A stretch of DNA of 29,380 nt, from positions 1 through 29,380 of the forward strand of contig JASVEC010000224.1 in the NCBI GenBank assembly GCA_030770535.1, in the 5' to 3' direction. This stretch comes from Batkoa obscura (taxonomy: Eukaryota > Entomophthoromycota > Entomophthoromycetes > Entomophthorales > Batkoaceae). The notes beneath the pieces were generated by a model. The model did no database searches. It was given only the letters and a program-made list of their open reading frames with translations, and had not been told where the DNA came from. A program made the position numbers and the translations under genes. Shown here piece by piece: positions 1 to 10,200 of this stretch; position 1 is the first letter of the stretch, and each line of letters starts with the position of its first letter.

Positions 1-167
1 TCTATATCCTTAGTTTCACTCTTTTTTTCATTCTGTGTTTCAATTTTTAATATTCGACCCTCTATTTCATTAATCCTACCTATTAATTTCAATTCCCTTT
101 TTTCTAATTGTTTGATCTTGAAATTGTTATCATCATCAGAGGAAGTACTACTATCTTGATAGTTCAT
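1..167 (-). CDS. Partial N-terminus of a coiled-coil protein (hypothetical)
   Basis: Reading the minus strand from an ATG at 167 gives 55 codons that stay open to the left edge. The peptide begins MNYQDSSTSSDDDNN, a short serine/aspartate-rich acidic head. It continues into a charged stretch rich in K, E, I and L with heptad-like spacing (KQLEKRELKLIGRINEIEG), which suggests a coiled coil. The rest of the protein lies outside the window, so no family can be assigned. The gene follows the membrane protein at 349-2169 on the same strand; the 181 bp between them must hold that gene's 3' end and this gene's promoter. The start choice rests on the absence of a good upstream ATG and on the AT-rich, non-coding look of 168-348. 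Confidence 0.5.
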   Translation of the reverse strand, partial: MNYQDSSTSSDDDNNFKIKQLEKRELKLIGRINEIEGRILKIETQNEKKSETKDI

Positions 168-348
168 TTTTAAACTTATAAAAAATAGAAAAGTCAAATA
201 AAATCAAAAGAATCAGCTAAAAAGTAATTAAAAAATAAAGTTTATTTTTATTAAAAAGTAACAAGAAAATGAGCAATTGATTTTTGAAACTTTCTTAAAA
301 CTTTCTGCTATTATATGATTTGAATATTTTCATATATTTGAAATTGAT

Positions 349-2169
349 TTAATATTTCACCCAATATTCTAATGGAAATAACTCTTTCATTTTATACCAA
401 TGTTCATAAGCTGAATGATGTTGAACTTGATTTAATTTGTTATCTTTATCAGTAACTACCATACTATGATATTTATCAATTAACTCCAAATCTTTAGTTA
501 ATTGAGGTAAGTATTTTTCCAACTTAACTTCATATTTTTCCATATGAGTAATAGCATGTTCTTTAATAGATCTATAGGTTGGACTAATAGGTGGTAAATC
601 AAATTCAATTGGTTTGTCAGAAACAAAGAAGACTAAATTAATCAAATTAGAAACTACTTCTTCTTCATTATCTTTAAAATCTTCCGTAAATAATCTCATA
701 TAAGGAAATACAGCTCTTAATGTAGTAGCTACCATTTCAAAAGCCATATTATAAGGACCGAGAATACCGCCAACAAAATTGAGTACTAATACACCATCTG
801 GTTTCATAGCGTATTTACATAACTGTAATGCTTCAATTGAAAATAAGGTAGAGGGTACTGTACCACCTGTAAATACATCATGTAATATAAAATCATAGCT
901 GGAACCTTTAATTTTATTTTCTAATACTGTTCTACCATCTTCTAAATATACTTTATTAGGTTCTGGTAATTCAAAATAAGTTCTTGAGTAATTATAAACT
1001 ATGGGATCAATTTCAATTATGTCTACTTTATAATCATCCTCAATTAAATCCTTTGCTGATACACCAATACCTAATCCGATTTGTAATACATTACCTCTTT
1101 CTTCTGTAGATTTATAAGGTAATAAAAATTTAATTGTTTCCATATAATAAAAAGTGCCAAATATACTTTCTTGATAATTAGGATAAATACCACCAATAAT
1201 TGAATGACCACTACGTAATACGCGTATTTCTCTTGCTTTTTCTTCATCTACTGTAATCCATCCAGTAATTGACTCGGTACGTGCTAAAGGTATAAATCCA
1301 TTTACCATTGGTTTATTTATATCTAAATGTTTTTCCGATAATCCACTGGAACATTGAGCATGTCTTGATATTGTAGCTAATAAAATACAAATAATAACTG
1401 TTGGTACTAATACTTTATCATAAGTTGTAGGTCTTAAGTTCTGAAGTAAAGTGAGATTGAGAAGATATAAAATCAAAGCTGAAATAAGACCATTAATTAA
1501 CAAACCATAACATGTTAAATTAGTAAATGAATAGATCAATGGAAATGTAGTTAATAAACTTAATCCCATAATTAAAGTAGCCATATGAATTACAAATAAA
1601 GTAATAGAATGATTTAAAGTATCTGCATTTTTAAAAAAAGTACAATTTTTTAAAAATAAACTACTATTAATCCATGAACAACATAATAAAGGTATATATA
1701 CTGGTAATAAGTAAGATAATTGAACACTTAAATAAGGCCCTAAAATCATAGATTGTCTAGCTATTAAGTCCGTATAAATGGGTGATAAAACTAATGCTAA
1801 ACCAATTCTTCCAATATTAGCAGGTAAATGAAATAAGAATTTAGCTTCATAAATTATACCTAATAATATACCTAATAATATTATTATACCAACACTTAAG
1901 TTATAAAAATAGTAAGGAAAGAAATTGCCATGGTATGGTTCAATTAATTTTGGTGAATAAAGATAAATCGAAGAACCAATGTAAGTAGTGAATAAAGGTA
2001 AAATCATTGTGAAACATAATAATTCAATAAAGGAAAAAGCATCTCCTGGACAACCTACAATCACTTTTTTGCTTATATCAAGCTCACTAACTTCAATAGA
2101 ATCATTGGTACTGTCATGGACACTGTCTCCTAAATTACTCTTTTTTTTGTTACGTGCTCGTATTGCCAT
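349..2169 (-). CDS. Multi-pass membrane protein with a spermidine-synthase-like domain
   Basis: Single-exon gene of 606 residues from the ATG at 2169 (a GTG precedes it but is unlikely to start a fungal protein). Residues 1-45 are polar and charged. About seven hydrophobic segments follow (roughly 47-71, 87-109, 119-136, 144-168, 188-215, 219-243 and 251-269). A soluble C-terminal domain of the spermidine synthase/Rossmann methyltransferase fold then runs from about 300 to 555. Its nucleotide-binding glycine loop reads LQIGLGIGVSA (near 363-372), followed by the acidic EIDP (386-389), a DG pair (411-412) and HDVFTGG (430-436). True aminopropyltransferases carry a D-S/T-S-D-P type catalytic motif at that last place, so polyamine synthesis is not assured; the enzyme could be a methyltransferase or act on an unknown substrate. 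Membrane-anchored relatives occur widely in fungi and bacteria, mostly uncharacterised. I infer a membrane location with a soluble catalytic domain. Confidence 0.8.
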   Translation of the reverse strand: MAIRARNKKKSNLGDSVHDSTNDSIEVSELDISKKVIVGCPGDAFSFIELLCFTMILPLFTTYIGSSIYLYSPKLIEPYHGNFFPYYFYNLSVGIIILLGILLGIIYEAKFLFHLPANIGRIGLALVLSPIYTDLIARQSMILGPYLSVQLSYLLPVYIPLLCCSWINSSLFLKNCTFFKNADTLNHSITLFVIHMATLIMGLSLLTTFPLIYSFTNLTCYGLLINGLISALILYLLNLTLLQNLRPTTYDKVLVPTVIICILLATISRHAQCSSGLSEKHLDINKPMVNGFIPLARTESITGWITVDEEKAREIRVLRSGHSIIGGIYPNYQESIFGTFYYMETIKFLLPYKSTEERGNVLQIGLGIGVSAKDLIEDDYKVDIIEIDPIVYNYSRTYFELPEPNKVYLEDGRTVLENKIKGSSYDFILHDVFTGGTVPSTLFSIEALQLCKYAMKPDGVLVLNFVGGILGPYNMAFEMVATTLRAVFPYMRLFTEDFKDNEEEVVSNLINLVFFVSDKPIEFDLPPISPTYRSIKEHAITHMEKYEVKLEKYLPQLTKDLELIDKYHSMVVTDKDNKLNQVQHHSAYEHWYKMKELFPLEYWVKY

Positions 2170-2567
2170 CACTATTGTTTTTAGTTAAAATAAAGCGATT
2201 TTTATATTTTAATGAATTCAAATTAGTCAAGCTGACTTCTATTTTTTAAGATTTAAAATTCTTACAATTCGAGATGTAATCTTATTTTATTGGTAAATTT
2301 AGAAGTATAAAATAGATTTGATTGGTTAATAGAGATTGTTTAATTTCGAAAAGATTATTAAAAATGGAGGTGGCTTAAATTTAATAAATATTAAAAATAA
2401 TATTCAATAATGCTAAATAAATAAATAAATATATAAATATATAACAAAATTTTATTTTTAAACTTTAATCATTTCATTTATAATTAATTGTTTTTAATTA
2501 TCTAATTAATATAACATGACTTTTAAAAATGCAATAAAAAATGTATGATCCTTTTTGATCTCTCCTC
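2170..2567. other. Intergenic gap, AT-rich
   Basis: About 400 bp between two minus-strand genes. It holds the promoter region of the spermidine-synthase-like gene and the 3' end of the SPX-RING gene. An AAAT/ATAT-rich simple repeat lies near 2411-2445. I see no RNA gene or other ORF. A GTAAGA string overlapping the stop of the upstream gene could be a splice donor, with possible acceptors in this gap (see findings). Confidence 0.6.
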
Positions 2568-3966
2568 TTACATCAAACAACATCCATTATTAATCATAAA
2601 TTCACCCCCACGGATATTACTAACTTCACATAACATCATTTCTTTTTCCTGTTGTTTTCTTTTCACTTTAACCTCCCTTGGAAAATACAATTTTAAATAA
2701 TTTTCTAATGCTTTATCCGTCCCTCTTTCATCTACTTTTAACATTGCACCACTACATCGACATAAGGGACAATCTCTTTTTCGTTGTACTTGAGATTGAA
2801 TACAACACCAATGACAAAAAGTGTGTCCACAAGATAACCTGGTTGGTTTCCATATGATTTCTAATTAAAATTAAAAGGTATATTATATTATGATAATATA
2901 GGATTAGAATGAGTTAACTTACCTAAACAAATTGGGCATGAAAAATCCTCAATATTAGGTAGTATAGTTTCAATTAACTCATACCATTGAATAGTTAATT
3001 CTTTCGGACAATATAATAATAATGAGCTATCTTTTTTTATTAATGTGTTCGTTAAACTAAAAAATAAAAAAGATTAAATTTTTTGATTGGCTAAAGAGAT
3101 GGGAACAAGAATTAACTTACTTTAATGTGGTGGCTTTATTAAATTTTTTTAATATTTTAATAGCAGCTGTTTGATTTAATTCACAAAATTTTATTAATGA
3201 TAAGATTTGTTGATTAGTCTGGTTAGATTTAGTCAACATTTAACACTTGATAATACAATATGGAATTTACCTCTAAAAACTTTAATAATGCTTCTTTAGA
3301 ATGATTATTATCAAATTTTTTTGTCTAATAAAAATGGAAATAAAAATAATATAATATAAATAAAGAATAAACACTTACTTTTTCTAACTTTAATAATTGT
3401 TTTAAAAATAAATCATATTGACATTTCATATCTAAATACCGTATACCATGTAAATCTTGTATTGAGTTAATTTGCCATATTGGGGATTGTTTATATAATT
3501 CAAAGATTTCTCTCCTAAATAATTTTTAAAAAAAGTTAAATTGTTAAAACCTCATTACTTTAAAACTGAACTAAAAAATTTACCAAACGACGACATCTTT
3601 TTGAAATGGGTTAGTAGCCTCAAATAGCTCCTCTTTTAAATGAAGTATCCTTAATTTTGTATCTTCAAATGCTTCATTAAGAAATAGTTTTAATTGATTT
3701 AAGGATTTTAATAATAAATGATAGAAATCTTTATCATCCATCCTTCCTTCTCCTTCCTCTTTTATAAATTCTTCCGTAATTGTATTTGCCTGATCTAAAT
3801 GATCTATCCAAAGATTTGTAAATAAAGGTGAAAGTTGAGCATAATTGGTGCTGGATGGACTATCATGTTTAATTGCTTTTTTTAACTTTTTATACGGGAT
3901 AGCATGGGCCTGCCATTTCGGACCCATGGTTTCTACTTCTTCTTGAATTTTTTTACCGAATTTCAT
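2568..3966 (-). CDS. SPX-RING E3 ubiquitin ligase (Pqr1/NLA-like), six exons
   Basis: Exons read by eye: 3584-3966, 3379-3514, 3271-3324, 3121-3218, 2923-3056 and 2568-2860. Introns are 52-69 bp with GTAAAT or GTAAGT donors and TAG/CAG acceptors; the product is 365 residues. Residues 1 to about 225 form an SPX domain. It starts MKFGKKIQEE and has the IPYKKLKK helix (Y25, K29) and the basic AAIKILKKFNK helix (K212, K215, K216). These match the inositol-pyrophosphate pocket of known SPX domains. A C3HC4 RING follows: C264, C267, C279, H281, C284, C287, C299, C302, including SCGHTFCHWCC. Known relatives are fission yeast Pqr1 and plant NLA, which limit phosphate uptake by ubiquitinating transporters. 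The same phosphate-sensing role is inferred here. The protein ends CCLM, a possible CaaX box. Only the first exon shows as a long ORF, so a simple ORF scan would truncate the gene. Confidence 0.9.
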
Positions 3967-4220
3967 TGTTTAACAGGAGCTTGATTTTGTAGTGACAGTT
4001 CGAGTAAGTTAAATTAAGATTCGAATCAATAGAAAGTGGAATTTAATCTCCTTATAAACCCTTTTCTTTCATTTATTTCAAGAAGATTTGAATTTTATTA
4101 ATGACTTATTTTATTCTCCAAGTTCTAGAATTTCCCTTAATTAAGCTATAAAGTGATTCCTTTATTTGATCACTTTTAAGCCATGGAAAAATTTATAAAT
4201 GATTTTGGAAAATAAACATT

Positions 4221-4356
4221 ATTGACTCAATTTTAACATCATATGGGCATTTTGAACTTTCTATTTATTAAATGAAGAAATAGGAAAAACCATCATGAGC
4301 CAAGTCTAAAAATACAAAAGTAAAATGCCCATATAATGTTAAAACTGAATCAACAG
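4221..4356. mobile_element. Family-2 MITE-like inverted-repeat element, copy 1
   Basis: The left end (ATTGACTCAATTTTAACATC, then ATATGGGCATTTT) is mirrored at the right end by AAAATGCCCATATAATG, then TTAAAACTGAATCAAC. The arms are about 33 bp with about four mismatches, separated by some 70 bp of AT-rich sequence with no coding capacity. Size and structure fit a short non-autonomous DNA transposon. A second member lies at 20550-20690. The transposase superfamily is unknown. Confidence 0.7.
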
Positions 4357-4506
4357 TAATAGAAATAAAGCGAAATTTTGGAATGGATTGAATTTAATTT
4401 ACCAAGATATCGAGCTTAAACTAATACATTCTAAAAAAGGTGGATTATCTGTCATGACTTTCGTGGTTAGGATAGTATTATATAGGCTATTTTCAATTTT
4501 GATAGA

Positions 4507-4613
4507 AAATGGAGATCTTTTTTTTGGCGTTATTACTTTTTCTATCTTTTAAGCGCTATTTGAGTGGAAAAATTATTAGTAAAACTATTAAACGTAAAAA
4601 TACATCCCCAAAT
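4507..4613 (-). mobile_element. Family-1 MITE, copy a
   Basis: About 107 bp, in the reverse of the orientation taken as forward. It shares the inner block AAGCGCTATTTGAGTGGAAA and the end TACATCCCCAAAT with the other copies. The outer end at 4507-4517 is worn (ATGGAGATC). Confidence 0.75.
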
Positions 4614-5111
4614 ATTGAAATTTGAGAGAAAACTACAATTACTACATTTGATAAAAATTTTACTTGAATTTTTTTACATCAACACTGAAATGATAATATC
4701 ATAATAACGTTGATGAGCTTGATACGTGAAGTTTTGAAAATTCTTGTTTTTTTACTAGTTAAGCCTTATTTTAAGCTAAATTTAAGATATTAAATTTTAT
4801 CCCTTAGTTTAAAATTGAATATTGAATTTGATTTAAAATCAATCTAAAAAAAGGGATTTTAATATTAAATGAAATAGATTGATATAAGATGATAATGCAA
4901 TAAGTACATTGATGGAATTGATACTTAAAATTTTTCCCAAAATCCCACTTGTCTTGGACTTGTTTTTTTATTTTTTTATCACACCTGAGCTTTTATTCAA
5001 ACTCATGCTCATACTTTTAAATTGAAGTCAACCCTCCCTTGATTATCAATTGGGATTATCTTCCTTTTGGGAATTTGAATACATTAAAATAAAAATATTA
5101 TTTATCAAAAT

Positions 5112-5215
5112 AAATGAGGATGTATTTTTGTATTTAACAATTTTATTAATAATTTTTCCGCTCAAATAATACTTAAATGGAAAAAGTAATGAAGCCAAAA
5201 AAATATCTCCAAATA
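5112..5215 (+). mobile_element. Family-1 MITE, copy b
   Basis: Forward copy beginning AATGAGGATGTATTTTTG and ending in AAATATCTCCAAAT. Both ends are diverged from the family consensus, so it looks like one of the older copies. Confidence 0.65.
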
Positions 5216-5866
5216 GATTTAAAGTAATATGATGTTATAATACACTTATAAACTAGATGCTATTGAATTATTTTGATTGAAATTAAAACTGAATTTATAG
5301 TTTGATAGCTATTTGGATTAACTAGTCCTTTAGAAACTAAACTGATTTGATAACTGGAGTCGAGTTTTCTTTTATTACTTGGTTTGAATATCAATTATAA
5401 TTCTGAGTTTAATTTCAACATAAATAAAGTTAAGGTGAGATGATAGCATGTGCTATGTCACATTTATAAACTGGATAGTGTCAAGTGTTTTAGTTAACTT
5501 GGACTAAACTATTAGCTTAATGAATTAATTAATTAAGTTGACTATATTTAGTAGATACATTTGAAATTAATCTCAAATATAGTAGTTCAATTTTGTATAA
5601 ATAATAGTAATTCTTATCTTATTTTTATTATCTTTGTTATTTTTATTAATAATTATCAATTAATTTATTTACAATATATGAAAGCTAATGACTAAGCCCT
5701 TTAGTAAAAATAATGATCTAACACTACTCTTAAACTCCTAATACCTATACACCATCTTATATTTTACATAAAGTAGTAAGTAACCCCATCCTTTTTATAT
5801 TTAAAAATAACTAAATAAAACAAAATATTAAAAGTAAAATGATGATGTAATAGTATAGTTTTAAAC

Positions 5867-5974
5867 ATATGGGGATGTATTTTTGTGTTCAAGAACTTTA
5901 CTAACAAATTTTCTGCTCAAATAGTGCTTAAAAAATAGAAAAAGTAATAGAGTTGAAAAAAACACCCCCATATA
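5867..5974 (+). mobile_element. Family-1 MITE, copy c
   Basis: Forward copy with well-kept ends, ATATGGGGATGTATTTTTG and ACACCCCCATAT. The ends are inverted repeats of each other, and TA lies at each margin. Confidence 0.85.
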
Positions 5975-6170
5975 CTTTTTATTTATAATTGAATTGAGAT
6001 TAAATTTATAATAGATGATATTTTAACTAAAAAAAACTATTTTCCATTTATTTAACAATGATATTATTATAAAGTTATTTAAAATAATAGTTAATTTTTG
6101 ACTAATTTTTGTAATAATCACTATTATCTGCTATAATTTTATTGTAAGATTTAGAACTATCTACTTATTT

Positions 6171-6276
6171 ATATGGGGATAATTTTTTTGATTTCATTAC
6201 TTTTTCCACCTTTTAAGCGCTATTCAAGCGGAAAATTTGTTAGTAAAATTCTTAAACACAAAAATACATCCCCATA
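6171..6276 (-). mobile_element. Family-1 MITE, copy d
   Basis: Reverse copy starting ATATGGGGATAATTTTTTTG and ending AATACATCCCCATAT. The inner AAGCGCTATT core is preserved. Confidence 0.85.
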
Positions 6277-6317
6277 TCTTAAGTTTGATACTATCACTTA
6301 AGTTTTTATAGACTAAT

Positions 6318-6425
6318 ATATGGGGATGTATTTTTTGGCTTCATTACTTTTTCCATCCTTTAAGCGCTATTTGAGTGGAAAAATTATTAGTAAAGCTCTT
6401 AAACACAAAAATATATCACCATATA
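6318..6425 (-). mobile_element. Family-1 MITE, copy e
   Basis: Reverse copy only about 42 bp from copy d, starting ATATGGGGATGTATTTTTTG and ending ATATCACCATATA. The core AAGCGCTATTTGAGTGGAAA is the same as in copy a. Confidence 0.85.
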
Positions 6426-6645
6426 TATTTTATAGTCATTTTTCAAAATATTGTTTTTTTTAAATAATATGTAAGTTGGTAAATAATTTTAAATAACTTA
6501 TCAAAAATGGAAACTTAAAACTAAATCATATAGTTTTTATTTAAGGTTAGCATATGTCTACTTTATAGAGTGAATTGGCTTTTTGTTGCTATTGTAAATT
6601 GAGAAGCTAGTGCTGAGAATTTAATAACTTTAGACGTGTACTAAA

Positions 6646-6753
6646 GTATGGGGATGTGTTTTTATGTTTAAGAATTTTACTAACAAATTTTCCGCTTAAA
6701 TAGCGCTTAAAAAATGGAAAAAACAACGAAGTTAAAAAAAACACTCCCGTATA
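6646..6753 (+). mobile_element. Family-1 MITE, copy f
   Basis: Forward copy starting GTATGGGGATGTGTTTTT and ending AACACTCCCGTATA. It stands 31 bp from the left LTR of the retrotransposon and is not cut by it. Confidence 0.8.
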
Positions 6754-6784
6754 ATAGAAACAATCAATTATTGTTTGTTAACTT

Positions 6785-7184
6785 TGTGAAATCTGGTACT
6801 CAGGGTTTGGAGTCAAGAACAGCTATTGCTGGGTTGACTACACTATAAGTCAAAAGGTCTTAGTTTATGTGACTAAGATAGACTTGGGTTATGAGGAATA
6901 GCACGTAATAGGTTACAAGCTATATAAGACAAATAGAATAGACAATACTAATGTAAAATCTATGTAAAATACTATTAAGAAAACTTAGTGGCTTTATTAA
7001 ATGTTCGAGATATCAGGGATTAATTCAGTTAAAAAGCCTCGAACTATTATATTCTGTAAACTCTTTTATACTCTGAAAAGTATAAGTATCAAAATGAGAA
7101 GATAATATTCTTTTGGGTGGAACTAGAAATTCTCATAACAAATCAAAATAATTAACCATGGGACTGACAAAGCGATATTTCACA
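6785..7184 (-). repeat. 3' LTR of the Ty3/gypsy element
   Basis: A 400-bp direct repeat of 13938-14337, identical by eye. The ends are the short inverted repeat TGTGAAAT/ATTTCACA, and the polypurine tract lies immediately inside. On the minus strand a TATAAAAG box sits at 7063-7070. Confidence 0.95.
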
Positions 7185-7195
7185 TTTCCCTCCCT
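7185..7195 (-). other. Polypurine tract of the LTR element
   Basis: On the minus strand the sequence AGGGAGGGAAA directly abuts the 3' LTR. This is the position and composition expected of the plus-strand DNA primer of an LTR retrotransposon. Confidence 0.85.
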
Positions 7196-7281
7196 ATGAT
7201 TTGATATAGTGAATTTTTATGGCTTACTTACCGAGAACCTATGAGATGGAATTTGACTAGTTACAAATTGTATTCATTGAA

Positions 7282-10200
7282 TCACATTGCTGATTTGAGA
7301 AACTTGGCATGGACTCGGTTATATATAACGCTTGTTCGTTTATGTTTAATTGAATAGCTATCATACAAGTGTTTATGTATGACTTCATATGGTCCATCCC
7401 ATTTCAATGCTAGTTTATTTTTTCTAGATTGATTATAGGAAGGGTACAGATGAACGATATCACCTACTTTGAAGACAGCTAGACGAGGAAGTCGAGAAAT
7501 GTCTTGTCGATACCTCCTTGTTTTCGAGTCTGTCAATGCATTAAAGGCGTCAACTTGGATAGCTATTAGTTTTTTTGTTAGCTTAAGCAAGTACATGTCA
7601 GGACTCATCTCTTCTTGTCTAACTATCAAAGGAGCGAATGATATGGGGAGTCCCGGATGTCTCCCATAAAGCATAACAAAAGGGGATTTTTTGGTAATAC
7701 TATGTACTGAATATCTATATGCTAAAATAGCAGAATGTAGATATTCATCCCAAGAGCTAGTTTTATCGAAAGCCAGCTTCCTTAATATACGTACTAGTGT
7801 ACCGTTTACTCTCTCAACCATTCCGTTAGTTTCAGGATGATATGGAGCTGCAGTAGAATGCTTTATGGCCATTAGTCTAGCTAATTTCGGGAGAACCAGG
7901 TTAACAAAATTGGCAGCGTTATCAGTAAGTATCACCTGAGGGCTTCCATGCCTACAAATAATATCCTCGTATATAAATTTAGATATGTGAAAGGAAGTCT
8001 GATTTGGTATTGCTTTTGCTTCAACCCACTTAGTTAGATGGTCGATAGCTACAACAATAAATTTGTTCCCTCTTACCGAGGAGGCCTCACAGAGAGGACC
8101 TATTACATCTATACTTACCGTGTGAAATGCATGTTTAGGTAAAATAAACTTATAGGCTGTAGCTTTTATTTTACTTTGTTCCCTCTTGCAAACATCGCAA
8201 TTATTTATAAAGTCTTCCAAATCTGGTATCATTGATTCCCAATAGCAGGAGACTTTCATAGTATCGTATGTTTTTTGGAAGGCTGAATGTCCACAGATTA
8301 CATCATGGAATTGTTGGCATGCAGATAGTCGTGAAGAAGGCCTAATATATGGAATATATGTTCCCTTAATCTTTTTATACAAGGCATTATCTCTTACAAT
8401 GATATTTTGAGCGTTTTTCTCAAGCCATTGTTTGAGTTCAGGCTGCTGCTGCGGCCATTTATCTTTATTACCCAATAGATTGTACAAATCATCATCTATG
8501 GGGGTAGCTAGACAAATTCTGGGTAACCTGCTAAGCCCATCTGCATTTTGATGATCTTTACCTGGTTTATATACTATATCAAAACTATACGATTGTAGTT
8601 TTAGAGCCCACCTAGCTAAACGTCCTTCAGGATTAGTGATTGAATACAACCATTTTAGGGAAACATGATCAGTAATAACAGTAAAGTGAGTGCCGTAGAT
8701 ATACGGTCTAAATGCCTTTATAGCATGAATAATTGCAAGGCATTCTTTCTCTGTTGTAGTGTAGTTCCTTTCGTGTTTCGACAAGGTCCTAGAGGTATAG
8801 GCTATTGGGTGTTCACAATTGTTATCATCGAGTTGACTTAAAACACCTCCAACTGCAGTTAGACTAGCGTCAGTATGTAGTGAGAAGGGCTTTGAGAAAT
8901 TTGGAAACATCAATACTGGGGCGTTAAGCAGCTTGTTGCGAAGCTCTTCAAAAGCTTGTTGGTGTTCTTCCTTCCATTGAAACTTGACTTCTTTCTTTAG
9001 TAATTGGAACAGTGGGGTAGCTAAATTCGAAAAGTCTTTTATAAACCTTCGATAATAATTCATTAATCCAAGGAATACTTGTACCTCCCGCATCGTAGTT
9101 GGGGGGAGAAGCTCCTTCACTGCATCTAGTTTATTTGGAATAGGGGCTAGTCCTTTGTCAGAGACTTTATAGCCTAGAAATTCCAAACTAGTTTGGAAGA
9201 ATGAACACTTCTTTGGTTTTAACTTTAGATTGGCTTGACGGAGGCGCTCAAATACTGCTTTAAGATGAGTTAAGTGATCTATAAAAGTTCTTGAAAACAC
9301 ATTCAAGTCATCTAAGTAAATTAATACGCACGAAAGTTTAAGGTCACCTAGTGTATTATCCATAAGACGCTGGAATGTAGCGGGAGCGTTCGAAAGGCCT
9401 TGTGGCATCCTAGTTGGTTGAAATAGTCCTTCAGAAGTTATTAAAGCGCACTTTTCTTGGTCTTCTGGATCCATTTCTACCTGCCAGTATCCTGAGATTA
9501 AATCCATTGCTGAAAAGTATTTAGCACCTTGTAATCGGTCAACCGCATCGTCTATTCTGGGTAGAGGGTATACATCTTTCTTTGTGATTTTGTTAAGCTT
9601 TCTATAGTCCATAACTACTCTATTAGTTCCATCTTTTTTCTTAACGATCATAAGGGGGGAGGCCCATGGACTATTTGAAGGAATGATTAAACCTAGCCTT
9701 AAGAGTTTTTGAACTTCTTCTCGTTCTGCTTTGAGTTCAGATTGAGATTTACGATATGCTTTAGTTGCGACGGGTAATGAATCACATGTATATACTTTAT
9801 GTTTAGTATTGCGAGCGCAACCAATATCTTCTTCTGAAGTTGCGAATATGTCTTTATATTCCTCCAGCAATTTATAAAATTGGAGTTGTTCATCTTGGTT
9901 TAGATGGTTAATAGTGTCTTTTTCCACAAAAAGGGCTTGGTTATTTGGGGCCTCTTCGTGAATTTGAAATTCTTCTAGTGTTGCAAATTTACTGAAAGTA
10001 TTAATCAAGGCGTTGTTTTCTACGTATATCGTGCCAATCTGTTGGCCTCTAGAGATATTGATTTCTTTTTTGGTAATGTTTGCAAGTAATAACTTGATAG
10101 TCTCATTCATGTTGTTGCCTAAAATTCCGGGCATAGTTAGTGGTTCTAATTGTGAGACACCTTCTATACTATATATAGATAAATGGAATTCCTTAGGTAT

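Larger units (their letters stand above)
3967..6784. other. Long gene-free, MITE-rich interval
   Basis: About 2.8 kb upstream of the SPX-RING gene and downstream of the LTR element's 3' end. I found no convincing exon, tRNA or conserved ORF. It contains six family-1 MITE copies (4507-6753) and one family-2 element (4221-4356), listed separately. The rest is AT-rich sequence with no recognised function. The first few hundred bases probably include the SPX-RING promoter. Confidence 0.6.

Noticed and set aside
1988-2188. 66-codon plus-strand ORF overlapping the membrane protein's start
   Set aside because: It is antisense to a clear coding region and has no independent support.
5222-5503. Weak resemblance between about 5222-5278 and 5432-5503 (TTATAAACT-GAT blocks)
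   Set aside because: The match is short, gapped and AT-rich; it could not be told from chance by eye.
3967-6784. CRISPR-like or satellite array suggested by the repeated blocks
   Set aside because: The units occur in both orientations at irregular spacing with inverted ends, which fits dispersed MITEs and not a tandem or CRISPR array.
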